Source: a virus
Length of the DNA: 21,317 nucleotides
Direction: 5' to 3' (one strand)
IMG/VR virus record: IMGVR_UViG_3300045970_001104
Coordinates: 1 to 21,317 of that record
Part shown: piece after piece, positions 6,825-15,300 of the stretch
Numbering within the stretch: position 1 is the first letter of the stretch
Layout of the letters: each line of letters opens with the position of its first letter
Notes under the pieces: model-generated
Told to the model about the DNA's origin: nothing
Databases searched by the model: none
The model's input: only the letters and a program-made list of their open reading frames with translations
Translations under genes and position numbers: made by a program

Positions 6825-7187
6825 ATGCGGGTCTTCAACCTCACGGCGGAGCCTCTCGCCTTCCGCACCAAGGTGATCCCGCCCAGCGGCGGGAGCCTCG
6901 ACTTCCAGGAGCTCGACTTCTTCATCCCGAACAGGGAGCAGGAGCTCGCGCGAGCCGGCACCATCTCCTTCGGGTCTCTGCCTCGTGGCTGGGTCCCGAA
7001 GGTCATCATCCCTCCCCCACCGCCGGCCAAGACGGCCCCCGTCAAGGTGGTGGAGAAGCAGGTCGTCCAAGAGAAGGTCGAGAAGGTCTACGTCGACCCC
7101 AAGGTGGCCGAGGTTGCCCTGCTGCCCGAAGAGAAGAAGCCGGAGCCGGTCTTCCAGTCCACCGCGGAGAAGTTCAAGAAGAGGTAG
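6825..7187 (+). CDS. Small virion protein with Pro-rich and charged C-terminus
   Basis: 120 residues, ATG three bases after the preceding stop. Residues ~1-65 form a beta-rich start (MRVFNLTAEPLAFRTKVIPP, then LDFQELDFFIP). PPPPPAK near residue 63 is followed by a Lys/Val/Glu-rich tail (KVVEKQVVQEKVEKVYVDPK). The layout, a small folded head and a flexible charged tail, matches that of the gene before it, suggesting that the two work together. No catalytic motif; function unknown, perhaps a minor head or neck protein. Confidence 0.6.
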   Translation: MRVFNLTAEPLAFRTKVIPPSGGSLDFQELDFFIPNREQELARAGTISFGSLPRGWVPKVIIPPPPPAKTAPVKVVEKQVVQEKVEKVYVDPKVAEVALLPEEKKPEPVFQSTAEKFKKR

Positions 7188-7190
7188 GCC

Positions 7191-7727
7191 GTGTCGGACC
7201 CCATCAGCAACAAGATCGACCCTGTCCTGCCTGCCCGGAACGCGAGCGAGTTCGCGGACCTTCCGGCATCGCAGACGCAGCTCGACAGCTTCATCCAGCT
7301 GGTGCGGGCCTACATGCGGGACTACCCGGAGCTCAACCGGCTCATCGCCGGCGAGGAGAGCTCCAACCGGCAGATCGCCTGGGCCATCATCGACGCGGTG
7401 GACGACTTCAACACCACCCCGCCCTTCACCCGCTTCGGCCTGAACGACTACCCCTCTCGCTCCCTCCTGCTGCGCGCCACAGTCATCACCCTGCTGGAGT
7501 CGGTGGGTCTTCTCCAGACCCGCAACCACCTCCAGTTCTCTGACGGTGGCATCACCGTCGGCGTGAACGACAAGACGCCCTTCCTCCAAGCCTGGATCCA
7601 GCTCTTCCGGAACAGCTACGAGGACAAGAAGATGAAGATCAAGGTCGCCTACAACATCGAGTCGGCCTGGGGCGGCGGCATCCATTCCGAGTACCGCTTC
7701 ATCAACAACTTCTACGGGGACTGGTGA
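7191..7727 (+). CDS. Probable head-tail connector / head-completion protein
   Basis: 178 residues from GTG 7191, three bases after the preceding TAG, with GAGGTAGG overlapping that stop. Mostly helical: residues ~29-53 (QLDSFIQLVRAYMRDYPELN), 58-73 (SNRQIAWAIIDAVDDFN), 89-110 (SRSLLLRATVITLLESVGLL) and 131-145. It ends with a compact aromatic tail (HSEYRFINNFYGDW). Size, helical content and position downstream of the capsid gene resemble connector or adaptor proteins that plug the portal in tailed phages. This is an inference from context; I cannot name a specific family. Its TGA overlaps the next ATG (TGATG), so the two are probably translationally coupled. Confidence 0.55.
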   Translation: MSDPISNKIDPVLPARNASEFADLPASQTQLDSFIQLVRAYMRDYPELNRLIAGEESSNRQIAWAIIDAVDDFNTTPPFTRFGLNDYPSRSLLLRATVITLLESVGLLQTRNHLQFSDGGITVGVNDKTPFLQAWIQLFRNSYEDKKMKIKVAYNIESAWGGGIHSEYRFINNFYGDW

Positions 7728-8095
7728 TGCAGGTCCTCCGTGGCGGCCTGGCGGACAAGAAGAAGGCCAAGGACTTCTCCCCCAAGGCGCTGGCACAGGG
7801 CCGCAAGGTGGAGAGCGAGCACACCAGCAACCCTCGCATCGCCACCGAGATCGCCGAGGACCACCTCACGGAGGACCCGATGTACTACGACAAGCTGAAG
7901 CTCATCGAGAAGAAGGCGTTCGCCGACGAGCTCATGAAGATCGCCAAGAAGCTGCCCTTCGGCGCGGGCGTGTACAAGGACCTCGCCCAGCACTTCGCAG
8001 TCAAGCCGAAGCTGAAGCTGCCGGGCTCTGCGATCACAGGCACGCCTGCCGCTGCTGTCCGCAACCCTGGAGTCATTGCCCGCATCGGCGGGTAG
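7727..8095 (+). CDS. DUF5661-like phage protein with EKKAFADELMKIA segment
   Basis: 122 residues. ATG 7727 overlaps the preceding TGA and follows GGGGA at 7716-7720; a GTG at 7724 would add one Met. Residues ~20-60 (ALAQGRKVESEHTSN, then PRIATEIAEDHLTEDPMYYDKL) match, from memory, the pattern of DUF5661: a GxxVExEH motif, then IAxDHLxEDPxYYxKL. The function of that family is unknown. Residues 61-73 are EKKAFADELMKIA, which combines both short motifs that recur in this window. The C-terminus is Pro/Gly/Ala-rich. Likely cytoplasmic or internal to the virion; no membrane segment. Confidence 0.7.
   Translation: MQVLRGGLADKKKAKDFSPKALAQGRKVESEHTSNPRIATEIAEDHLTEDPMYYDKLKLIEKKAFADELMKIAKKLPFGAGVYKDLAQHFAVKPKLKLPGSAITGTPAAAVRNPGVIARIGG
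7907..7945 (+). other. Joined EKKA and F-x-D-E-L-x-K-I-A motif, copy 2
   Basis: Encodes EKKAFADELMKIA. It is the only place in the window where EK[KTR]A runs directly into F-x-D-E-L-x-K-I-A, linking the two motif families. Confidence 0.7.
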
Positions 8096-8104
8096 GAGCA
8101 CCAC

Positions 8105-8239
8105 ATGACCGTCAAGACCTTCGCCAACGTCGCAGACCTCCAGGCCTACATCACGGCCAACGTCATCACGCTCGCCAAGACCGTCGCCATCTACTTCGAC
8201 GCGGCCAGCGGACACCACGTCCTCGTCCACACGCCGTAG
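8105..8239 (+). CDS. 44-residue protein of unknown function
   Basis: ATG 8105 follows TAGGAG (8093-8098), which overlaps the preceding stop, with six bases between. The product is 44 residues: MTVKTFANVADLQAYITANV, then a hydrophobic stretch and ...IYFDAASGHHVLVHTP. It has the look of a small alpha/beta domain (helix near 9-20, strands after). GC-rich codon use matches its neighbours and the spacing fits the operon. Similar tiny genes are common in phage structural blocks; no role can be assigned. Confidence 0.6.
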   Translation: MTVKTFANVADLQAYITANVITLAKTVAIYFDAASGHHVLVHTP

Positions 8240-8268
8240 TTCCCACACCCTCCTCTACCCGGTAGGCT
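8240..8268 (+). promoter_or_regulatory. Possible promoter TTCCCA-N17-TAGGCT giving a very short leader
   Basis: TTCCCA (8240-8245, four of six matches to TTGACA) and TAGGCT (8263-8268, a -10-like TANNNT element) are 17 bases apart. The ATG at 8276 is seven bases beyond the -10 element and no good ribosome binding site precedes it, so transcription may start at or within a few bases of the start codon (leaderless or nearly so). Confidence 0.35.
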
Positions 8269-8275
8269 GGGAGCC

Positions 8276-8701
8276 ATGAACGTCGTGACCGTGCGCGCCT
8301 TCAGAGACGAGCTCACCAAGATCGCCGCAGCTGGCGGTCTCGCTGGTCTCAGCGCCAAGGCTCTCGGCGTCCTCAAGTCGAACCCCATGGCGGTGAGCGC
8401 CGCTCTCGGTGCTGCGACGTTTGTGGCGGCCCAGTACGCCGCCAACAGAGCCCCCAAGGACGGCGGCAAGTCGGGGCAGCAGAGGCTCTTCTCGAGGATC
8501 CAGGCCTCCTCTGAGCACGACGAGAAGCAGCGCAAGAAGGAAGGGAAGAAGCCTACCTTCGTGAGCGAGTCTCGTCGCATCCTCGCCAAGCCAATGAGTC
8601 AGCTTGCGACTCTCTCCACCAAGCATCCCCTTCCTGCGGCCCTTCCTGCGGCCGCCGTCGGCGCCAAGGTCGGCGTCGAGTTCGCCAAGCTGCTGTTCTA
8701 G
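8276..8701 (+). CDS. Small Ala-rich protein with N-terminal F-x-D-E-L-x-K-I-A motif
   Basis: 141 residues. Residues 8-17 read AFRDELTKIA, followed by Ala/Gly/Leu-rich stretches; ~37-56 (NPMAVSAALGAATFVAAQYA) and ~118-141 are hydrophobic enough to be weak membrane segments or packed helices. A Lys/Glu-rich middle (HDEKQRKKEGKKP) separates them. It is the first gene after the promoter-like site at 8240 and is followed, eight bases after its stop, by the Gly-zipper protein at 8710. The motif links it to the proteins encoded at 2936 and 7727. A small internal virion or ejected protein is plausible; holin-like function is possible but no lysin is adjacent. Confidence 0.65.
   Translation: MNVVTVRAFRDELTKIAAAGGLAGLSAKALGVLKSNPMAVSAALGAATFVAAQYAANRAPKDGGKSGQQRLFSRIQASSEHDEKQRKKEGKKPTFVSESRRILAKPMSQLATLSTKHPLPAALPAAAVGAKVGVEFAKLLF
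8300..8326 (+). other. F-x-D-E-L-x-K-I-A motif, copy 3
   Basis: Encodes FRDELTKIA at residues 9-17 of the 141-residue protein, the only copy close to an N-terminus preceded by few residues. Confidence 0.7.
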
Positions 8702-8709
8702 GAGAAGAC

Positions 8710-9933
8710 ATGACCCCAGAGATGCAGCTGGCACAGGCCCTCGGTGGCATCGACGAGAAGGAGAAGAAGGCCTACACGCTGGCCGAACTCCACGGAGCTG
8801 CCACGGCAGTGGGTGCCGGCGCTGGCGGGCTGCGCGGAGCGATGAAGCCCGGCAAGGACGGGAAGGGGAAGACGAAGAGCCGCGTAAAGGGCGCGCTGAA
8901 GGGCGCCGCGAAGGGCGCTCTCGTGGCCAACCTGGCCGCCCCGGCAATCCCTCTGGCACAGATGACGATGGCCCATCGCGGAGCGGTCGGGAAGGCCGCC
9001 AAGGACATCGCGGAGGTGTACGGCAAAGTGGCCTTCAACACAGGCGACCGCATCCGTCACAGCATCAAGAGGGTCCTCAGCAAGGAGAAGAAGGCTTTCG
9101 ACCGGCGAGACATCGCAGGGCACGCCATCAAGGGGATCGCCGGCGGCACCGCGGCGGCACTCACAGGGGCGGCCATCAACCACGTCATCAAGAAGCGCAA
9201 GGCCAAGAAGCAGGCCGCCATCCAGGCCGCCGACGCGGCTGGCCGCCACCTCGCCCAGGCCAAGACGAAGGAAGCCAACCTGATGATGGGTCAGGCTCTC
9301 CGCACCATGGCCCGCACCAGCGTCGCCAAGAAGGCTCTCGTCGGCGCGGCGGGCGGCGCGGTGCTCAACGGCGCCCGGGCAGCCGTCTCGAACGACCCCA
9401 ACGCCAGCGTGGTGGGGAGCGCCCTCACTGGCGCCGCCGGCGGCGCGGCCCTCGCCGGCGGAGCCCACCTCGGCCAGAAGGCTCTCCTGAGCAGCAAGGG
9501 TGCCTGGGGCCAGCAGGCCCGCGGGGCGATGCGGCAGGCCAACGTGGCTGCCCGGGCGGCTCCCGCCGCTGCTCCGGCAGCTGGGGCGGCCCAGAGGGCC
9601 CTCCCGGCGGCGGCTCCGCAGAAGGCGCTCCCCGCCAAGGGTGGCGCTCCCGCGCCCGCCCCGACCCCGATGGCGGCCCGCGTCATGACGGGCACCGCCC
9701 CCGGCGCCGCGCCGGACCCGAAGGCGCTGGCGAGCGCCGTGAAGAAGGCCAAGCAGGCCCCCGGCGACATGGCTGCTGAGGTCGCTCGCCGCACCGATGC
9801 GGCGAAGGGAACTTCAGTCACACCCTCTCCCATCCCCGGCCCGAAGCCGCAGTCGTACGTGGACGCGAGGCAGACGCGCATGCAGGCAATGCGGGGACGG
9901 GTCGCGAGGGCGATGGGGATGGGCCAGGCGTAG
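8710..9933 (+). CDS. Lys- and Gly-zipper-rich protein, candidate internal/ejected virion protein
   Basis: 407 residues; GGAG at 8701-8704, overlapping the preceding stop, gives a five-base spacer. It contains two EKKA copies, EKKAYTLAEL (from 18) and EKKAFDRRDI (from 126), each followed by Gly/Ala-rich segments (AVGAGAGGLRGA; AIKGIAGGTAAALTGAAI). Further Gly-zipper stretches lie near 217-225 (LVGAAGGAVL) and 237-255 (ALTGAAGGAALAGGAHLG). Between these are Lys/Arg-rich amphipathic regions. Residues ~270-345 are Ala/Pro-rich and likely disordered. Gly zippers with cationic helices are common in proteins that insert into or cross membranes, including phage ejection proteins, but also in tape-measure or lysis proteins. 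It is too short for a typical tape measure. Function is inferred only. Confidence 0.65.
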   Translation: MTPEMQLAQALGGIDEKEKKAYTLAELHGAATAVGAGAGGLRGAMKPGKDGKGKTKSRVKGALKGAAKGALVANLAAPAIPLAQMTMAHRGAVGKAAKDIAEVYGKVAFNTGDRIRHSIKRVLSKEKKAFDRRDIAGHAIKGIAGGTAAALTGAAINHVIKKRKAKKQAAIQAADAAGRHLAQAKTKEANLMMGQALRTMARTSVAKKALVGAAGGAVLNGARAAVSNDPNASVVGSALTGAAGGAALAGGAHLGQKALLSSKGAWGQQARGAMRQANVAARAAPAAAPAAGAAQRALPAAAPQKALPAKGGAPAPAPTPMAARVMTGTAPGAAPDPKALASAVKKAKQAPGDMAAEVARRTDAAKGTSVTPSPIPGPKPQSYVDARQTRMQAMRGRVARAMGMGQA

Positions 9934-9956
9934 GAGCAGACAATGAGAGGTAGCAC

Positions 9957-11762
9957 GTGGCGACTCGCCTCCCTCTCGATGCCAACGTCGTAGGCTACTG
10001 GGGCTTCGACGAAGCAAACGAGACCGACTACGGCATCGACGAGGGGAGCTACGGTCGGAACCTGACCATCGTAGCTTCCCCTTCCGTTGCCCCCTCTCGC
10101 GTCAACAACGGCCGGCAGTTCAACGGCTCCAGCACCTACGCCTACCCCATCTCTCCCGCCCCCTTCAGGCTGCTGGGGGACATGACGCTCATCGTCTGGC
10201 CCATCCTCGACCAGGTGAACAGCTCGGGCTCTCTCCTGCGCTGCTTGGTCGAGTGCTCGAGCGCCACCGACAACATCCTCTACGGGCTCTACATCTCCAG
10301 CACGGGAGAGATCATCTACCGCCACGAGTACGGCGCCAAGGTCTTGGTCGAACTCAAGACAGCAACAGGCACGGTCAGGTCTGGCCGCTACTACTCCCTC
10401 GCGCTGCTTCGGGCGGCGAACACCATCTACCTCTTCATCGACAACAAGCTCTCCTCTTGGGCTTCTTGCACCGTGAACGGGGCTACCCAATCGCCCACCC
10501 TCGCAGTCCCTGCGCCCACGGGTGGTGCGACGGCGCTCTTGAAGATCGGCAAGAGCGACCGCCTCGTCGACAACGGCTGGTGGCAGGGGATGGTGGACGA
10601 GCTCTCCATCCACGACGTGGCGAGGACGTACAGCCCCTACCTCCGCTCCGTCTACTTCCGCCTCACCCTCTACTCGAACTTCTTCCGCCTCACGGCCTAC
10701 AACAACGTGAAGAGCGTGGGTGCCGCGGAGATGGGCGGCGGCTCGAGGTGGTGGACGTACGAGCGCGACGGGTCGCTCTACGCCGTACGAGAGAACACGC
10801 TCGGACTCTTCAGTCCGGAAGTGCAAATCACTTCGGGCGGTCCGGCCGCCACGGGGGCCATCAACCCCGGGGGCACCGAGAAGCCAGAGCTCATCTATGA
10901 CGCCGCCACGGACACGCTGCTCGTAGCCTTCGTCTCTTCCGGCAAGGTCTACAAGATGACGGCAGGAGTGGGAGACCCACCTGCTACGCAGACGATGCCG
11001 TACCTGACTGAGTCTTCGACGGTGGTGAAGCTCCATCCTCGACAGTGGAGTGAAGGAGTGCGGCTTGGTGCCGGAGTCGGCCTGAAGCCGATCGAGCAGG
11101 TTGGGTACATCACCAGGACCCCTATCAAGGGCGCCTATGGAGACGCCGTCTTGGTAGGGGCAAACGAGGGCCGGCTGCGCTCCTTCCAGAAGGGTGATCA
11201 AGACGCCCCGAGCGACGCATACTCAACGGTGACGATCGCCTTCACAGGGAAGCCCAGCTTCGGCATCACCATCAGCGGGTCGAACGCCTACGGCTACTCG
11301 GTGTATTCCCTCATCGGCGGCGTTGTCCAACTCCTCGGGTACTCAACATACGTGTTGGAGAGCCAGCTGGGTCGGCACTTCTTTGCCCTCTCGACTCGTC
11401 TCCGCTATCGAAGCTACTTCGTGCGTCCTCTCACCTCTCTGGGCGTGCCTGCCCTCACGGCGCGCTCCAACACCATCAGAGACACTCTCGGCGAGGTCGA
11501 CAATTACTACCTCACCTACCCGGACACTCTCGTCCTCAACAAGGATGGAGATCTCCCAGAGACGGTGGTTGCTGGCGTGGGGTCCATCCCTTCCCCCATC
11601 TTCCCTGTTGGCTACATCACCAGAACTCCGATCAAGGGCTCCTACGGTGAGGTGGGGTATGGTGCTGGGGTCGGTGGGGGTCTTGCCTTGAGCTTCTCTT
11701 CTACCAACGCTGGCAGCTTGGCGGTTTACACACGATCCCCTCCTCGGTGGAGATACCCATGA
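9957..11762 (+). CDS. LamG/concanavalin-type lectin-domain virion protein, probable tail fibre or adsorption protein
   Basis: 601 residues from GTG 9957 with GAGAGG at 9945-9950; the nearby ATG at 9943 is out of frame and soon stops. Residues ~10-225 have the jelly-roll pattern of the LamG_3 type: VVGYWGFDE, GRQFNGSSTY, DMTLIVWP, RSGRYYSLALLRAANTIYLFIDN and WWQGMVDELSIHDVART. Residues ~260-380 look like beta-propeller blades (WWTYERDGSLYAV, LIYDAATDTLLVAFV). VGYITRTPIKG[AS]YG[DE] occurs at 382-396 and again at 551-565. LamG modules bind sugars or proteins, so a role in host recognition is likely. Its final ATGA overlaps the start of the next gene. Confidence 0.7.
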   Translation: MATRLPLDANVVGYWGFDEANETDYGIDEGSYGRNLTIVASPSVAPSRVNNGRQFNGSSTYAYPISPAPFRLLGDMTLIVWPILDQVNSSGSLLRCLVECSSATDNILYGLYISSTGEIIYRHEYGAKVLVELKTATGTVRSGRYYSLALLRAANTIYLFIDNKLSSWASCTVNGATQSPTLAVPAPTGGATALLKIGKSDRLVDNGWWQGMVDELSIHDVARTYSPYLRSVYFRLTLYSNFFRLTAYNNVKSVGAAEMGGGSRWWTYERDGSLYAVRENTLGLFSPEVQITSGGPAATGAINPGGTEKPELIYDAATDTLLVAFVSSGKVYKMTAGVGDPPATQTMPYLTESSTVVKLHPRQWSEGVRLGAGVGLKPIEQVGYITRTPIKGAYGDAVLVGANEGRLRSFQKGDQDAPSDAYSTVTIAFTGKPSFGITISGSNAYGYSVYSLIGGVVQLLGYSTYVLESQLGRHFFALSTRLRYRSYFVRPLTSLGVPALTARSNTIRDTLGEVDNYYLTYPDTLVLNKDGDLPETVVAGVGSIPSPIFPVGYITRTPIKGSYGEVGYGAGVGGGLALSFSSTNAGSLAVYTRSPPRWRYP

Positions 11763-12298
11763 TCGAAATCCATGAGCTCTCCCCTGAGGACTCTGCGCTT
11801 ATCCTTTCCGCCATGCGCGGTCCTCCGAACGCCTCATTCGGTTGCTCCATCAAGGGCTTCTTCGACGCCGTCTGTCGGAACCCAGACGGAGAGGTTGCCT
11901 GGGAGATCCACCAACCGAACCTTCAAACCGACTACGGTCGGCGCACGTGGGCAGACAGGCTGTATGCCAACAGCCTCGCCCTCTTCACCAGTCCGGTCGG
12001 AGAGCCTGCTCTCGTCTCCCGTTACGCCCTCTTCGACCACTCTGGTCAAGCGCAGATCACCGCCGCGGTTACGCCAACCGTAGACGGCAACGCAATCACC
12101 AAAACGGTCAGCACGATCTTCAACGTTCCGGCCTCCAACAGACAGCTGGCAGCTGTCGGCCTTGCGTCGACGGGTCTGGGGATCACTATCGGGGCGACCG
12201 GTGTGATGTGCTACTCCCTGATCAACCCGGTCAAGACCCAGACGACGATTCAGACGCTCGAAGTTTCCTATCGGCTCACCCTCCAGGCGGCGGTGTAA
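11759..12298 (+). CDS. Small virion protein, probable tail/fibre-associated
   Basis: 179 residues. ATG 11759 shares ATGA with the preceding stop and follows GGTGGAG (11746-11752) by six bases; a GTG at 11747 would add four residues and lacks that advantage. Residues 29-58 (CSIKGFFDAVCRNPDGEVAW, then EIHQPNL) resemble a recurring phage structural pattern, G-x-F/Y-x-A/C-V-x-[DN]-x-D-G-x-x-x-W-x-x-x-x-x-N-L, often seen near tail-fibre genes. The remainder is strand-rich and ends in a beta segment (TLEVSYRLTLQAAV). Between the lectin protein and the giant fibre protein it may be an adaptor or attachment protein. Specific role inferred. Confidence 0.6.
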   Translation: MIEIHELSPEDSALILSAMRGPPNASFGCSIKGFFDAVCRNPDGEVAWEIHQPNLQTDYGRRTWADRLYANSLALFTSPVGEPALVSRYALFDHSGQAQITAAVTPTVDGNAITKTVSTIFNVPASNRQLAAVGLASTGLGITIGATGVMCYSLINPVKTQTTIQTLEVSYRLTLQAAV

Positions 12299-12301
12299 CT
12301 C

Positions 12302-15300
12302 ATGCGCGAGATTCTCAGTCAGGTTCGCATCGAACGTACGGGGCTTGGCGGTGTTCGAGAGGTCCTCGAGAAGGCCAACACGGTATTCAAGGCAGAGCTC
12401 GCTGAGGTCACCACCTGGTGGTGGAACGCAAACACGTCCGCCCCGAACCTGTACCCGCTCATGTGGCCCTGGAGGTCACATCCCGCGCTTGCCGCAGGAG
12501 CTGTACTGACTTCCCCAGTTCGTCACAGTTTCCTTGGGCTCGACAATACCTACGGGTATCCGGCGTACAACATTCAGGCCAACATTGCGACGAACGTCGA
12601 CATCGGCAGGATGAGGATTGCCACAACTACCCCCGTGTCGGTTCTACAGGCCACCATTCCGGCGGTGTTCTCTGGCATCGGTATCGGCCATGCGCAGAAC
12701 CGTACTCTCAATTACAACAGCTACTGGGGTCACAACAACATGGTGTCGCTGACCGACCTGGGGGTTCAGCAGATCGGTATTCCTTACCTTCACCCGGCAG
12801 CAGCATGCACCGTGACCACGTCCGTGGGGCTGTCTTACATCACGTTCGTCACGAGCACGGTTAGCCTCAACTTCAGCGGAGGCCACACCCATCAGCATCT
12901 CACATCAATCTTGCGTATCGAGACGGGCGCAGATCGAGGGCAGTACTTCGTCCAACACCTCGATCGGACCAACGGCCGGCTGTATCTCCAGACGATGACG
13001 GGACAGCCGTTTATCGCACAGGCCTCTACCGTCGGAGTCGCCGCCAGCCTTTCGCAGCGTCCAGCCTTCTTCAATGAGACCGCCGTCATGTGGGCCTCTG
13101 TCGGGCGTGTCGACGTCGATGGTTTCTTCGACCCCGGTGAGAGCAGGAACTCACTCGCTTTCAGGGTTCACTTCGAGAAGAGCGGATCTCCGTCTCCGAC
13201 AAACGAGGCGCAGCGTGGATCCTACTGGTTCTCCCATCGGCCTTGGTTGTGGGGGTCAGGGGGCTTTGACAGCGCCGCCAACTACGGTTCTGAGGACAAT
13301 GGCTGTGCCTCGCATCGACTCATCTACCCCTCCATCGCCACTGAAGGGGGCTTCCACTACAACGTGAGTGGAGGAGTTACCGCATACTCTATCTGCACGG
13401 GGATGGGTCTCGACAAGGTGTCTCAGCGCCTCTGGCTCGCCCATGGCGACAGGTACACTGCCGGAGCCCCGTCCAGCATCGGGTATTGGAACTACAAGAG
13501 CCCGGAGACGATGCGGGAAGTTGCAACCACCACCGGTACTCCGAACGACCCTCTTCCGACGCCATTCACTCTTCCTGATGCCTCAACTGCGTGTGGGTGC
13601 GAGATCGGTAGTGACGGCACCGCGTACTTCCCGATCTACCACCTTACGGACAATACGAAGAACGGCGTGCTCGCCATCAAGCGCGACCTGTCCTACACGT
13701 TCCTCACTGGGGCCGCGCTCGGCACCACGGGAGGCTATGCTCCTTCCGGTCTGGTGCTCGACAAGACGCGCTTCCGCTCGGGTACGGCGGGAGACGCTGC
13801 CTCGACCGTTGCCGGCCACATCACCTCTGCTACTGGGGCGTTCGCGGCGCAGGATATCGGCCGCTGCATCACCCTCACAGGTAACGCGCAGGACAACGGG
13901 ACATACCTCATCTCGGCGAGGAACTCCGCTACCGACGTCACGGTCACAACCCTCGCCGGCGGTGCCGTCTCCTTCGCCGGGGGAAGTGGGGGCACCTACT
14001 CCATCGGCGACCGCATCTACTTGTTCACGTCGACGGACACCGCATGGAACGCGGGAAAGATGTCGTACCTGGACTCGCTCTCTCTCACTCAGCGGTTTAC
14101 CAAGACCGTGACGATGACGAACGGGACCACCATCGCACCGTACTACCTCGGCAGCGTGCCCTCCGCGTGCGTGGATCCCCTCAATGGCAACGTCTTCTGG
14201 TACTCCACCGACACGGCGGGCCGCCTCAACAAGTTTGTGGTCTCCACAGGCTTGGTCGAACAACGGCCTCTCACAGACTTCGCCGTTCAAGTTCCTGGAT
14301 CCAACTTCAACCCGACGGCTCCGACCATCGCCTACTCGGTGGCGGTCAACACCAACACCTACTTCCGCGAGCTCTGGGTCGGTACCAACCAAGGACAGTT
14401 TAAGTTCAACCCTGACACATTCTCCGCACAGTTCTCTCGCTATTTCGGACTAAACACCACGGGAACATACGCGGAAGCTGACGGCAAACTGATGCTGGAC
14501 GGCACAGACGCATCGTACACCAACATCCCCAAGGTCAGACAGTTCCTCTTCATGCCCGATGGGCAAGTCTACTGCTCACTGATGGAGATAGCCCAACAGG
14601 CCTACAGCCACCTCGTTCACCTCAATAGAGAATCGGACTGCTTCGAGGTCGGTGGGTTCCACGTCTCCGAGATGCCATCGTACTGGTCTGGGGCTCCATA
14701 CTTCACCAGCACCCCCAACATGCTGTACTTCATGGATGGGTATGGGGGATTCGTCTGGTATCGCCCGGAACGCAACCTTGGAGCGACCTATCCTGGGCTT
14801 GTTGTCGCACACGTGAGCGCCACCCACTATCAGTGGGTCGGTGGGGCGTGGGTCGCTCGGGAAGTCGTGCGTGGGTCGCTTCCGGACGCCACGAGCTCCC
14901 CGGGCTGCCTCACCAAGCCTCTGCACACGACACTTGACGACCTCGTCTTTGGGGTGAAGGTCAAGTTCACTCGACAGGCTGGGGTCGGAGGGGAGAACAC
15001 GGACTTCATCGGCCGTGTTGGCCAACTCGGTACCGCCAAGAACGACGGGGCCACTGCGTCTGGGGCCGGGAGCTTCACCGGCTCTGGTTTCTCGTCCCTC
15101 AGTTTCATCGCTGCCGACAAGGGCCGTTACTACCTCCGGGTCGAGAGTGGCGCCGACGCGGGCGTCTACATCATCTCTGCTGTGACGAACGACACTCTTC
15201 TGACTCTCCAGAAGTTCAACGGCGTGGCTCTCTTGGCCACCGCCACAGCCGGATCTCTCCAGTACACGATCTGGGATCTCGGCGCTGGCGCAGCCATCGG

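Noticed and set aside
8604-9779. + strand open frame of 391 codons over the Gly-zipper gene
   Set aside because: The product is Arg/Gly/Pro-rich low complexity and overlaps the 8710 gene, which has a ribosome binding site, normal codon bias and recognisable motifs.
8710-9933. Tape-measure protein
   Set aside because: 407 residues with Ala/Pro-rich disorder is short for a tape measure of a phage with an 1800-residue fibre, and no long coiled coil is visible.
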